A DNA stretch of 64,000 nucleotides from Isochrysis galbana. Lineage: Eukaryota > Haptophyta > Isochrysidales > Isochrysidaceae. The number at the start of each line of letters is the position of its first letter. The stretch's first letter is position 1. The notes below the pieces were generated by a model. It saw only the letters and a list, made by a program, of their open reading frames with translations, was not told where the DNA came from and ran no database searches. A program made the translations under genes and the position numbers. The stretch lies in NCBI GenBank assembly GCA_018136815.1, contig CM030945.1, positions 1,866,091 to 1,930,090 of the forward strand. The letters run 5' to 3'. Positions 34,173-45,319 of the stretch are shown piece by piece.

Positions 34173-34782
34173 TTGCAGCACCAAAAGATATGTCCAGCGG
34201 GCTTTAGTTTGCGCTAGTGAACGGCGACGGAGCAGCGAGAGGGCGCAGCACGAGACGGAGATAAGGAGAGACGAGGTATAGCTCGGCTAGTTTACTTACT
34301 AACGAGCTACGCACCCGACCCCCGCCAGGGGCGGACGCCGACAGCCAACAGCCCCGCTCTTTCCCTTCTCCGCCGCGCGCGCCCCGCACCGCCCAAGCTC
34401 TTCCTCTCTCCTCTCTCTCACACACAACGCTTAAAGCTCACCCGCCACCATCCCCTTCCCCCTTCGCCCCCCAGCTTTCTCGGAGTGGAGCCGGCGTACT
34501 ATCTTAGCACCAAAGCAGCCTATTATTGGTCTCAGATACGCTCAGGCTCTACGTACCCCGAGAAGAGGGCACACACGTTTTCACGTGAAGCAAGGGCGGC
34601 GAGCAGTAGACGGAGCCGTTCCAAAGTAAAAGACAAGAGAAAAAAGAGAGGAGAAAAAGAAGAGACGAGAGACAGACAAATCAGCCGAAAGGCGAGCGCG
34701 CCCTCCCCCCTGTTTTCGCGCGCTTTGCCTTCTCCCGTGGAGAGTGTTGCTCCCTCTCTCGTCAGTCGGACGGGCTCGCGCG
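34173..34782. other. 5' flank of the small coiled-coil gene
   Basis: A C/T-rich stretch (34370-34480) is followed by a purine-rich stretch (34625-34690, AAAAGAGAGGAGAAAAAG). The latter ends about 95 bases before the start codon and probably lies in the promoter or 5' leader. Confidence 0.5.
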
Positions 34783-35229
34783 ATGGACACAGCTCAGCGC
34801 AGCCTGTCCTCTTCTGCAGTGCTAGGCGAGACGCACAAGGTGATCAAGCAAGAGATAGAGAGGATTTTCCTTTGTCTCGAGAACGACGTCGGGGCCATGG
34901 TACAGACGATGCAGAGCCTTGCCGCCGACCTTGATGGCCGGATCGAGCATCAGCACAAGAGGCTCGCAGCGATTGCGGCCGAAAAGCGCAGATGTCAGAC
35001 GTTACTTGGACAACTTCAGGGACTTTTCGGGTCGACTCCGGATTCTACCTCTTGTCTATCCGTGTCGACGTCATCGGGCCACGTCGATCCCGGCGCACCT
35101 ATTCTCGCTGACCACTCATCCTCTATTAACGGCAAACGCAATAGCCAGGATGGCTCCCCTCGAAGCGTGGAGAGCGCGATGCGGTCCTGGAACCGACCTA
35201 GCCCAGAAATTGTTGAAGAGTCAGCATAG
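34783..35229 (+). CDS. Small coiled-coil protein, function unknown
   Basis: 148 residues in one exon from the ATG at 34783; an in-frame upstream start exists at 34744, but the region before 34783 is low complexity. Residues 15-80 form a heptad-like helix (KQEIERIFLCLENDVGAM, LDGRIEHQHKRLAAIAAEKR). The tail is Ser/Asp/Pro-rich. No known family is recognised. It could be a small subunit of a tethering, kinetochore or Mediator-type complex, but the sequence does not decide this. Codon use is GC-rich and balanced, unlike the simple-sequence frames nearby. Confidence 0.55.
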   Translation: MDTAQRSLSSSAVLGETHKVIKQEIERIFLCLENDVGAMVQTMQSLAADLDGRIEHQHKRLAAIAAEKRRCQTLLGQLQGLFGSTPDSTSCLSVSTSSGHVDPGAPILADHSSSINGKRNSQDGSPRSVESAMRSWNRPSPEIVEESA

Positions 35230-35904
35230 CGCGCAGAGCGTCGCCGAATTCTGGAAAGGTTTGAGTTGATGATGCATTGTGAAGATCGAGCCTCTTTTCA
35301 CCCAACAACTTCCATCCATTGCAATGGTGGCTGAGTTACACTGTGTGAAATGAGTACTAGTCCACCGCAGACGTGATCGCTGCGACTTCCTAGATCAGGG
35401 GGACACGCCACCGACAAGTCGGGCATTCAGCAGCACTCACACGACGGTGTGGCGATGATCGGTGCATTGCGCTTTCATACAAGTATATGAGCGCCTTTGT
35501 CGGTGGTGATCATCATCGCTTGCAATATATCCAGCAACGATGAGTCTTTGCTTGCATCGAATCTTCTGAGATTCAATCTCAGTTCCTGTCCTGTTGTATC
35601 ACATCACGCCCTTGCTTGATCCGGCAAGGATGTGCGTCCACAAACCACGAACCTGTCATATACCAACTTCCCAACAGCGAATGCACGAGCTAGTCAATAT
35701 TGACGTTGACTCATGTCCATTTTACACGAGTAAAGACGGACAATTCTTGGTTCACTAGATTTCTCGCTGCCACGAATCGCTAGGCGGCGGCATTACGATG
35801 TAGTTAAGCCTCCCATCCCTCCTTTCTCATTCTAGCACCAAGATTCGGAGGGAATAAGCTGGCGGGCTGGGCCCTCATACTATCGTACCCGAGACAGGAC
35901 TGGA
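35230..35904. other. Intergenic, nothing recognised
   Basis: Mixed composition with no supported gene, repeat or element end until the target-site duplication at 35905. Confidence 0.5.
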
Positions 35905-35920
35905 CTGATAAGCGGAATTA

Positions 35921-38900
35921 AAAAAAAAACCTTTTAAGTTTCTCGCCTCACACGTGGCCCTGAACCATTCCTTCGTAGCCACGCCTCTTTCCCTTCCTCA
36001 CCCTCATTTCCCGCCTTGCGGCAACTCCCCTCGTGCTCTACTTAGGGGCTCGGGTCATGTGGGGGTCCGAGCGGAGCGGGGTGCACCTGCCCTCAGCTGC
36101 GCGTACTCAACTTCCTCCTGTGCTGCTGGGTGGTCTGTTTCTTGTAGTGCTATTTTCGGTTCCCTTGTGTCCGCGTGTGTCTATGTTTGCCTTGGGAGAG
36201 CTATGTTGATCGATCGTATCCTTGGTTGGTCAATCAGTGTAGGTCGTCTCTTTTTGCTTCTCGCTACGCGAGCTTTTCGGCGAGACCAAGCGCTATCGCT
36301 ACAAGGCGGGTATTTTCGCTCATTCGTAGCCTACCCTTTTCGTTTTCAATGAATACCGGGGCACTGAGTGTCAGTGTTCTCTTAAGTTTGGGCTTTCTCC
36401 CCTGGGCGGCCTTACTTGTGCGCATCAAACAATGCTGCTGTGGCGGTGTGAGGCCCCTAACCAATGTGGCAAACCTCACTAGTGTGGACTCCAAGACTGG
36501 GATATAGTGGTATTCATACGACTCAAATGCTATTCTATAGAAGTCTCTTAGTATGTATTTCCACGCTATCACGTACAACGCTTTCAGACTTTCGGGTGTG
36601 TTTGTACCGGGGTATGCGAATAGTCTGTCTTTCGTTTTTTGTGTGCGTGACCTCCCGGGAGGGGGGGTGTAGTTGTTGAGGGCGTCTATGGTTTCCAAAT
36701 TTTTCTTCGTCGCGGGACACCACGCTAAGTGGCACGAATTTTCTCGGTATCGGCGACACAGTCTACACATATCTGTCTGACTGTCTGCGAATCTGTTTCT
36801 GGTACCGATTCGCCTATGTGTGATATGTTTGAAGTGGAGGTGCTTATCCGTGTGTTTTAGCAGTGGCATTATATATAGCCTTGCTATGTGTTTCCATTCT
36901 TCTTTGGTGACATTTAGTCGCTTTTCCCATGTTGTTTTCGCCGCTTGCGGGGCGTTGCTTCGTGTCGCTTTAAGCGCGGCCTTGGTAAGATCTGCGACTG
37001 ATATTGCGTCTAGCGCGACTTTTCCTTTTAGTATGGCGTATTCGTCCGCCAAGGGGTACTCCATGTATCTCGGGCCTTTAAATCCGCCCTCCCATCTGGC
37101 TGGCGGGTGGTAATATTGGATCTCTCCCGCATTCGCTACATTTCCGGTGTCGGCCATCTCCCCCAGGTAGTCGGTATCCGTATGTAGCCAGATGTTGTTT
37201 AGTTTGCTGATGTATTTTTCGTCCTCGGAGACCCTGATTTCTTTGTTCTGTAGCTCGGTCTCCGGCTCTTGAGGCGGAGCGATGGCGTCATAAGGCTTGT
37301 TCTTTTGCGTCGGGGGGCGGGCGCTCCTGTGATCGCCCTATCACTCGCGTTGCGTGGCTGACGATTTCGTCCCATGAGTCGAGAAATTCCTTTTTGTGTA
37401 TTGAGCGGCCCTCGTGCACAAAACTTTCGGGTAAATGTTCAAGATACGCCGAGCATTCTTCCTTGCTATATGGTGTCAGAAAGGCGCCGTCCTTGAACAC
37501 GTTGTCAATTACGTTAGTGTGTAGGGCTTCCCATAGACGCGCCCATGGGGCGCGCACTCCTGGGGGTGGGATGTGCGGGTTGTGCCATATCGGTTGGGAT
37601 AATGCGCCCTCCCGTGTAAGGAAGGAGGGTTGTATATCGAGTTCTCTGAAGTTCGCAATAGCTTCTTTCCAGAAGACTGGAAGCGCCGGGTTGCCTCTGA
37701 TACTTCCCGTCAGTACTTTCGTGGGGATCGTGGAGAGAACAGCTCCCCTCCCTAGCCCGGTTCGACAGAACCAGGCGTCTAGTCCGTGTTTCCATAGTGC
37801 CTTTCTCGCGTTCAAATAGTTTAGGATTCATTTGGTTTGTAGTGCCTTTACGTGGGACGGCCAATTCAGGAGTCCCAGCCCCAGCGTCCTAGTCGCACTT
37901 TTAACGTGTGAGATGGGGTAGTGTGGGTGTTTTATCCATTTGCTTTGTTTGTTAGTGTATGTACGGACTTGTCCAGAGGACAGCGTCCGCCGCCTTTTGG
38001 ATCCGGGTGTGGAACCATTTTGGAGCGGCTAATGTTTGTAACCAGTATCTCGGGATACCATAGATTATGAAGTTAACCACTGACGCCCTACCAAATATTG
38101 TCATGTAGTTGGTGGCCGGTGCTAGCTTGGCGACCCGTCGATCAGAAGCAGCAACTTTCGAGGAAAGCTCCCGTCGAGAAACGAGCCTTGGCCCGCTGAG
38201 ACATAAAGATGCCAACGGGTCGAATAGGCCGCCTTGGACACGAACGTGCCTGCTTCGCCTTCGAGCTTCATGCGTTCTCGGTTGCCCTTCAAGAAGGTGA
38301 GCCCTACTTTTTCGATTGCCAGGATGATTGCGCTCAGGTTGATTTGGGCTGCTTGTGCCAGGCCTTCGGCCTCGATGACCAAGTGCGCCGCAACGTCTTG
38401 AAGGGCGTTGTATAGCGCTTTTCGTGACGTAGAGCCTTTCTTATTGATCTTTTCGTCAATGGAGTCCACTTGGACGCGGACCGAGATGTCGGTTTGGTTG
38501 ATGCGGAGCGTGGTGATGTCGCCATAGCGTTCCCTGAATTGTTGCGCGCAGTCTTCATTGACAGCGATGTGCCATGGTCCGCGAATGGAGCGGGCCCAAA
38601 AGTCCGGCTCCGGGTCGACTCCTTCGAGCTCCAATAGGAGCTCTACGATTGCGGCGTAGACCGTGGCGTCTAGGAAAGTGTAGTCGCCCTCTTGGTGGAA
38701 GGACAGTTCGAAGTTTGCGTCTGAGTCCATGGTGCCTTGCTCCTCATCCGAGGGCGGCTCCTGAATGGCAGGGGCGGTCGGGGGTGGTGAGGCGGTGAGT
38801 GCGTCTGTGTGCGTGGTGGGTATGGCGGCGTAGTGTGCGCCCCAAGGCGCATCCAAGCAGTCTCTCATTTGTGGGGTTTTGTGCTGAGCTATTGGTGGGT

Positions 38901-39312
38901 CAGTGTCCATGTGCGCTTTGCTGGTGGTGTTGAGTTTGTGCCCATAAGGGCCACCCGGTCTCGGGCCGCGCCGCCGAGGCAGCGCGGCCGTCACCAGGGT
39001 GAGAGAGGCCTCTACCATAAGGCATGCCTGGTGGGTGGTTGTCTCTCTTGGTCTGGTGCTGGTGTGGTGCTTGTCACAGCCTGTGGCCCACCATGGGGTG
39101 GGCCAGCATGGCTGCCTTCCTTGGTGTGGCCGGGGCCACGGGCCGTGCGGCGCGACCGGGGTCGCGCTCACCTGCTCGGCCTCTGCGGGCGGACGCGGTC
39201 GCTTCGCCAGCGACAGCTCCATGGGTGCTGGGGGGGCGCCCGCGGCGGGGGGCCCGAAGGAGAGGTGGGGAGCGGCGCCGCGCTCCATGGCAACCAACTA
39301 TAAAGTTAGTTG
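35921..39312 (-). mobile_element. End-to-end LINE copy with large internal deletion and TSD
   Basis: The 16-bp duplication CTGATAAGCGGAATTA at 35905-35920 and 39313-39328 defines both ends exactly. The 5' end (right) is the hairpin CAACTAAC, loop, GTTGGTTG with a G-U pair. The ATG at 39288 and a second hairpin (GGAGCG, CGGCGC, CGCTCC) follow. A 391-codon ORF1-type frame (39297-38122) has a Pro-rich N-terminus, an acidic centre and a helical C-terminal domain. It then meets the region just downstream of a reverse transcriptase (KVAASDRRVAKLAPATNYM, IFGRASVVNFI, KWFHTRIQKAADAVLW; 38215-37952). ORF2 C-terminal frames follow (37815-37288, 37157-36264) with HITHRRIGTRNRF, a CCHC knuckle and IAWKYILRDFYRI. 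The reverse-transcriptase core and endonuclease are absent. The 3' UTR is about 340 bp, ending AAAAGG plus nine T on the sense strand. Confidence 0.88.
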
Positions 39313-39439
39313 CTGATAAGCGGAATTATGAATTAAACCAATAGCAGTAGTAATTTAATGTCCATCTATACATCGACCTCCACCTGAACCCCCGAGGTGT
39401 GGGCGTCGCTTACGTAAAATTTACCAAAAGGCCTTTCCT

Positions 39440-39720
39440 AGCCCTCCCCCCATCGCTATGGCCCAAAGTAGTGCGCGTAGTGCACATCCAACGCCAACGG
39501 GGGCGCCCCAAACTCAAACCGCCGAAGCCGAAGCGCTCGCTCGCAGGCCGCCGCCCCGCCCGACCAGCGACCAAGACGTCGACAAGCATCCGCCTTCCTC
39601 GCCTCCACAACAGCCACTGCGGCGGGGAATATGCAACAGGCAAGGTCCTGTTCCTGTTCCCGCCCCGGCCAGCAGGACTTCCTCCCACAGACCCTCCTCC
39701 CCACGCCCCCGCAATGCCTA
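39440..39720 (+). mobile_element. ORF1 N-terminal LINE fragment
   Basis: A frame from 39458 encodes a Pro/Gln-rich peptide with RPTSDQDVDKHPPSSPPQQP. This parallels APPDQDVDMAPLPSPPKQP in the element starting at 33209. It has neither a recognisable 5' hairpin nor a 3' end. It lies just right of the complete copy ending at 39312 but on the opposite strand. Confidence 0.55.
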
Positions 39721-39728
39721 AGGCCGGG

Positions 39729-40166
39729 TAAAAATTTCAACCAACGGTCGCTCAAATTTCCAGTAAAATTTTCATGTATTTAACGCCTACGCGCACGACG
39801 CGCGTTTCCATTGTACCGCAACACCACAACCGCCTCGATATGGTCCGACAAAGACGATGCCCCCTCAATATCGGGCGTCGCTCGAGGCGGGGGTGTCTGA
39901 AGTTTTCCGGGGAATAACTTGCGGCGACTTTTCTTCAGCACGACCATAGGAGTCCGGTGTACCATCAAGCAACCGGCATGGCCTGAGTGTGCGGTCAAAA
40001 TATGTACTAGTAGTAGTGTAACACAATTGGTCACTGGTCAGTGCAGCAATGTGGATGCTAATGGTCGCCCGGTAGGAGGCCCCGAACATGCCTGGATCTA
40101 CGGGTTTTCGAGTGGTTGTCGTGGTTAGTTTAAGTGAATGGAAGTTCTAGTCATCCCAAGTCAGCT
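39729..40166. other. 3' flank of the WDR70 gene, nothing recognised
   Basis: A/T-rich around 39730-39790, otherwise featureless. Confidence 0.4.
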
Positions 40167-43100
40167 TCAGTCAGAATCCTCATGCTCCTCTTCCGGCTCA
40201 ACGGTTTTCGCGAATTTGGGGTAAGTCCCGGCGGTGGGATCCGCCCCGACGGGCTGGTTGATGGCGTAGGCGGGTGATACAAAGACTGGATTCTCTTCCG
40301 CCATCTGAGCATACTTTAAGAGCTCCTCGCGCGGATCTTCATTTTTGAACATCTCGATCTTATCCTTTGTTCCACCAAGCCCGGAGATCCCACCGCTCAT
40401 TGATGCTAGCAATGCCTGTTGGTAAGACACAGAGAGCTTGCCACCTGTGCTAGGGCCCGCAAGCACCTGTACATGACGTGCATGGGACGAAAAGTCTTTA
40501 GTGTGACGATGCAAGCTTTAGGAACGATGCTACGTGTCGGGCTCTGTGCCGTTGAGGGGGGCAGGGGAGAGCCCAATAGTCCTTGGGCGAACGACCCACC
40601 TGCTCCGGTTTGCGGCTCTTGAGCGGGTCCTTGCGGTCAAGTCTTCGCCGCTTGCGGTGGTCTTCGTTTTCCTCTCGAAACATAGGAAGCGCATGCGGAG
40701 TAACAATGTGCATCGCCTAAGGTAAGACAGCACATGAGAGGGACCAGCACTCTGTCATGAAGGCCACGAAGAAGCCCCGAGAAAAGAAAGTGGATGAGGT
40801 GCTGGACGAACCGGCGAAAGCAAGGGGAGTCTTCCCGCACGAAAACAAGCGGTCTGAACAATACGGTATTAAAACGACGATGGGTGCTCGAAACGCATGC
40901 GCTCACCTGTGAAAAGGCGTCGGCGCCATAAGAAAGCACACCTCGCTTCGGAGCCGCTTTTACTGAGCACAGCATCGCGCCCTTCTCGGAGATTGACGGG
41001 TCGTAGAGCGTGTAAACCTTGCTATCCGAGTTTCCGTACAGTATCTGGTTGAGGATTAAAAAAGAGAGCCTCTCAGGTCCTCACATTCTTTCGCCTAGGT
41101 TGATCACCAGGAAGGTAGACACACGCACTACTGGGGTACCTGCCACACCTGATTAATCCTGGGATGCCAGACAATTGGCACGACGCCAGTCCCATCGAGG
41201 GGAAGGGAAGCGACTTTGCTGTTGGTTCGAAGAGAGAAAAAGTCCAATGTTGGCTGTCCCAGGCCCTTCTTGACCGAAGTACCAGTCGAAAGGAGGGTGC
41301 CATCAGGGGAAAAGTCACAGCCCGTCATCGGATGGAGAGCAGGAAGTTCTCCCCATACCGCGATGGGCGCATCAAACCTGAGGTCCAATACGAGGAGACT
41401 CAGCGTGTAGACGGCTTAACATGATGGCGTGGGACATTGCTATCTTCAGATCGTGGAAGACAGCCAAAGCCTTGTACGGGCTGTCCCCGCCGACATCCGG
41501 GAAAGTTGACGGTGTCGCCCTCGGTGAAGATTTTACCTTCGTATGTCCCACAACTTTAACGTGCCGTCCGTGCTCCTCGTAGCGCAAGTCAAACCGTCAG
41601 ATTTCCATCTGATGCAAGAGACGTCCTCTCCGGCAGCATGGGCAGCTCGCACGACCGCAGTTGGGCGCGAGGCAACGGCGATGGACTCGGTACGAGGAAC
41701 TGCACGAGCGGCGAGCACGACCTGAGATAGAGCAAGTGAGCAATGAAAAGAGCCAATAATTTTGAGGCACGAAGGCATTAAGTCAAGGGTGGCCCACGCG
41801 CAGCAACCGAGCAGTTGGTGGGGTCGCTTGGATAGAGCAAGTGAGCAATGAAAAGAGCCAATAAATTTGAGGCACGAAGGCATTAAGTCAAGGGTGGCCC
41901 ACGCGCAGCAACCGAGCAGTTGGTGGGGTCGCTAGCACGGCATGCAACGGCCAGCCACGACATCGTACTCACCGGCTGATACGCTTTGGAACGTACTTCC
42001 CAGAGCTGCAACGAGCCGTCCCTGCCTCCCGCAAGAATTGTGGCTCCACCGGGCGCCCACGCTGCTGTGGTGCATGGCGTCTTCACACCGCGGGCATCAC
42101 GCATGACATAGACGGCGGTCTGCCCACCATTCACATTGAGGCTGGTTGTGTCATCGCCACGCTCGAGAGCTACCTCGACGTCCCAAAGACGGAGCTACAA
42201 CGGGTGACAAGTGCGAGAAAGGAATAATTGGGCGATCCAAATTGAATCTAACATCGCGAAGCAATACCAACGGATCGCAAGGGTTTGCATTGCTCACTGT
42301 GCCGTCCTCGGAAGCCGTTGCGATGACGTTGTGGTCGCTTGGGTGCCACTTGCCGGTCGTGCATGCAGCGACGTGGCCTTTAGTATGCCTCATGTCACGG
42401 ATGTACATGTCGCCCTTCATGAGCGATGTCAGTCGCCGACCGTCGCGGTCTAGGATGGCGGGCTGAGTAGAGGAGCCACACACAAGCAAACGGTCGCAAG
42501 ACGGTGAAAAATCGACCGATCGGATCTGATGGGCCAGGGAAATTGAAGGACCATGGTGCGTGCAGTCAAATGGTAAAATGCTGGACGGTATCCGCGGCAT
42601 CGACATGTGGGCATCCGCGACGTTCAAACTCTCTCTCTTCAGATGATGCACGCTGCGCAATTTCGCACCTGATATGCGCCGAGGGGCTGCTCAACATGAC
42701 GAAAAGGTCGTAGCTCTCGTGTCATCCCCGCAAAGTCCCAGAAGTACAGGTCCGAATCCGAGCCCCCCGTCACGAATCGCGCTCCTGCCTTGTCGACCGC
42801 AAGGCAGGTCACCGTCTTCGCATGCGCGCTGAGAGTAATTTGGTGCGATACGGGAAGCCGCGGCGGGCCCTGCTCGCCGTCGGACTCGTCGTCAGAATCA
42901 AGGGGTGCATTTGGGTCATGGTAGTGCCGAGTCGCCGTCGGGATAGCCGAGTTATCCCTTGCGGTTTTGATATGCTCTGAGCCTTGCCCTCGCCGGCTCG
43001 CACCTCGAGCCAAGCTGCGAGCGTCCACAGCATCTGAATCAAAGATTTGCTGGCTGAGATCGTTGGGATCATAGCTCGTCGTCCCAGGACCCTCGGCAGC

Positions 43101-44540
43101 GTATGAAGAAGGAGGCGGCTGTGCTGCGGCCATGCCGGCGGGCAGTTGGGGTCCGAAGGATGTCTCGATGTCCGTTTCGTCTTCTGCTCCTGCGGCGACA
43201 ACACTAGTGCCCGGAAAGACGTCGGGCAGCATCTGTGGTCCAAATGTAATTACTTCGTCGGCGCTCTCTGCGGCACCAGGGTCTGATCGTATGCCGGGCG
43301 TCTTTGTCGCAGCCCCTGCCGGCTCTCCGAAGCCCAGGGGCAAGGAGGGTCCAATTTCACAATCACTGCCATCACTCTCTTCTCCATGCCTTTTATTGGA
43401 GGGGATCGACTCATGCCCCTCTATCTCCATGAGCCCTGGTGGTAGGGGAGGACCAACCTCGTTCTCACTGTTGTCCTCGTCCGCCTTCTCTGATTTCTCT
43501 CCCTCGCCTCCCGTGGAAAATCCCGGAGGAAGAGGAGGTCCAACGTCGTCTTCGTCACTGCTAGCATCACTCATACTGTTCCTCTCACTAGCTAAGGCAT
43601 CTGGGGTTGGACGGCTTGGTGCCAGGGCGCAGGCGGGTCTTCGGGGTGGTGGGGGCAACATCGAGCCAGAGCTACCACCAGAAGACGCGCAGCTGTTCAT
43701 CTTTGTCCGCGCCGATGCTGCTGCCTGCGCTTCCTCAGCCTCCGCACGGGACTTTTGGAGGGCAACAAGCGTTGGCGACGCCGCGGAGACGTTGAGGCCC
43801 GTGCCCAGAGTTGCGCCCAGCTTTGGAGCCATCTTGAGCCCTCCTCCCTTCTTCCCCTTCGTCCCAATACTAACACCGGCCCCACACGGGCCATGCTCCA
43901 TTTTCCGCGCGAAAGCTGCGTGCTGTGTGTCCAGCGATGTGGCATTTGCGTCTGTGGGCGCCTTTCCGAGCTGCATTGGGAACATGGCGCGCAACACCTC
44001 ATCCTCCGCCTCTTGCGCTGCGAGCTCGGCAGCGGCGGATGAAGCAAGCCCACCCGAAAGCAGCGCGGCGCCTATCAAATGAGCTTCGGGCGGTACTTTG
44101 TTGCCACGTGGCTGCGGCGCCTCGTCCTCGTCCTCGTCCTCATCCTCTGCCTCAGCCGCGCGGCGTGCCGCATCAGCCTGTGCACGCGCCGCCTGCGCAG
44201 CGACGGCTGTGAGAGCTGCGACGGTGCCTCTTGGGATGAGCTCGCGCGTGGCACCGCCCACCGTGATCTTAAGCCCGTCAAAGAGCCGAAACGGCTGGTT
44301 GGGCACGATGAGCTGCCCCATCACGCGGGTGCCATGCGCCGAGCCGAGGTCGGTCAGGTAGTACGCGCCATCTTCCTCAGTGATGGCGGCGTGCTGCCTC
44401 GAAACGAGCGGGTGGTTGATAACGATGTGCGCCTCAGCCGATCTTCCGATCAGCCAGCGGCGCCCAGGCCCGCTTAGCCCAATCGATGAGAGGAGCTCTC
44501 CCTCGCGGGTGACGTCCACACGCGCCATCGGGGGCGCCAA
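40167..44540 (-). CDS. WDR70: FHA domain plus WD40 protein, WDR70 homologue
   Basis: Residues 15-110 form an FHA domain, with the conserved GR (LIGRSAEAHIV), SRQHA, and DLGSAHGTRV blocks that bind phosphothreonine. An acidic, low-complexity linker with repeated 'GPPLPPG' phrases follows. WD40 repeats then match WDR70: PVSHQITLSAHAKTVTCLAVD, TGGSDSDLYFWDFAGM, ILDRDGRRLTSLMKGDMYIRDMRHTKGH, CIRWKSDGLTCATRSTDGTLKLWDIRR and MTGCDFSPDGTLLSTGTS. The tail has IVTPHALPMFREE, RKDPLKSRKPEQ and EELLKYAQMAEENPVFVSPAY, all WDR70 signatures. Human WDR70 works with CRL4 and the RNF20/40 axis in H2B ubiquitination at DNA breaks. The FHA domain is not part of the human protein as I know it. Several GT-AG introns interrupt the WD40 part; the intron at about 41724-41963 holds a tandem duplication. 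Confidence 0.87.
41726..41935. repeat. Tandem duplication of 105 bp inside a WDR70 intron
   Basis: GATAGAGCAAGTGAGCAATG starts at 41726 and again at 41831, and the two 105-bp units differ at only a few bases. The unit includes the pyrimidine/branch region before the real acceptor (CTATCTCAG on the minus strand). The other copy ends CTATCCAAG, so a second, weaker acceptor-like site was created. Confidence 0.9.
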
Positions 44541-44599
44541 AGGGCAAGGCCGTCGGAGTTTTCATATTGTGGGAGTCTAATACTATGTACATTAGTGCT

Positions 44600-44715
44600 G
44601 CGGGACTACAGGACCGTGCCCTCATCGACATCGGACATCGGCGATACGGAGGTCCTACCCTGCGATGGGGGTGCGCGCAGTTGGCGAATGGTTCGTCGGG
44701 TGTTTGTGGCTAGAA
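44600..44715 (+). repeat. Dispersed 120-bp repeat, copy 1
   Basis: It shares CCTACCC-GCGATGGGGGTG-GCGC-GTTGG-G-A-GG-TCGTC-GGTGT-TG-GGCTA with copies at 51325-51440 (opposite strand) and 62035-62140. It lies about 60 bp upstream of the WDR70 start codon. The GGTTCGTCGGG stretch weakly resembles a tRNA-type B box, so a SINE origin is possible. Confidence 0.65.
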
Positions 44716-45012
44716 TGCTAGTCAACAAGATTCTCTTCCATCTACAAATCTCAACGTGGTACACTGGTACCACCGTCGAGAGGCCACCTGCCACCTGCCA
44801 CCCGTCACCCGTCACCCGTCACCTAGCCTCCTCAATCTCAATCTTCATCACCATTCATTCCCGACATCACCAAAACCGCGCTCAAAGATAACAAGAACAA
44901 CGCCCCGCAGTCAGCGAGCGCTGCGTGGTAGAGGCGTCTCAAAATCGCTAGAGAAGAATGGAAACACGCGGCTAGCGGCTAGGCTAGCAGCTAGCGGCTA
45001 GGCTATTAGGGA

Positions 45013-45240
45013 TTAGGGCGGTCAAATAGGTTTTTTTATTAGGGGTGAAAAAATGACCATCTCAGAATTGAGGAAATTTAGAGATTTTTTTCGGTAGAAA
45101 GTTCCCAATACACCCAACTAGCACATATCCGGGACCCATTAGGACCCGAACCCCCCCTTGGGCCCCCACAACAAAACGTAATTAATACGAAATCAAAAAA
45201 TGACAAAAGACGCTAAAATCGAAAATCGCAAAATCAAAAG
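45013..45240 (+). repeat. Dispersed A/T-rich repeat beginning GGGCGGTCAAA
   Basis: It begins TAGGGCGGTCAAAT and runs through TTTTTATTAGGGGTG, AAAATGACCATCT, TTTTTTCGGTAGAAAGTTCC and CACATATCCGGG. The same order occurs at 51500-51735, continuing after a LINE insertion at 53855. Ends with GGGCGGTCAAA or its complement also occur at 46848-46880, about 49325-49345 and 58638. The recurrent terminus suggests a small DNA transposon or MITE, but its other end is not fixed. Confidence 0.6.
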
Positions 45241-45319
45241 GACAGCATGCAGCACATCTTGATTTCACGTTTTGTACGGCGCTCTCGTGTGTCAATCTCT
45301 GCCAACAGTACCTCAGCCC

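Noticed and set aside
39270-39312. HDV-like ribozyme at the LINE 5' end
   Set aside because: The hairpins are too small and lack the nested P1-P2-P3-P4 arrangement required.
43132-44082. Plus-strand frame of 316 codons opposite WDR70
   Set aside because: Antisense to the acidic linker of a well-supported gene; stop-free because of GC-rich codon use.
44600-44715. tRNA, 5S or snRNA gene
   Set aside because: Only a weak B-box-like phrase; no cloverleaf, Sm site or known snRNA motif could be seen.
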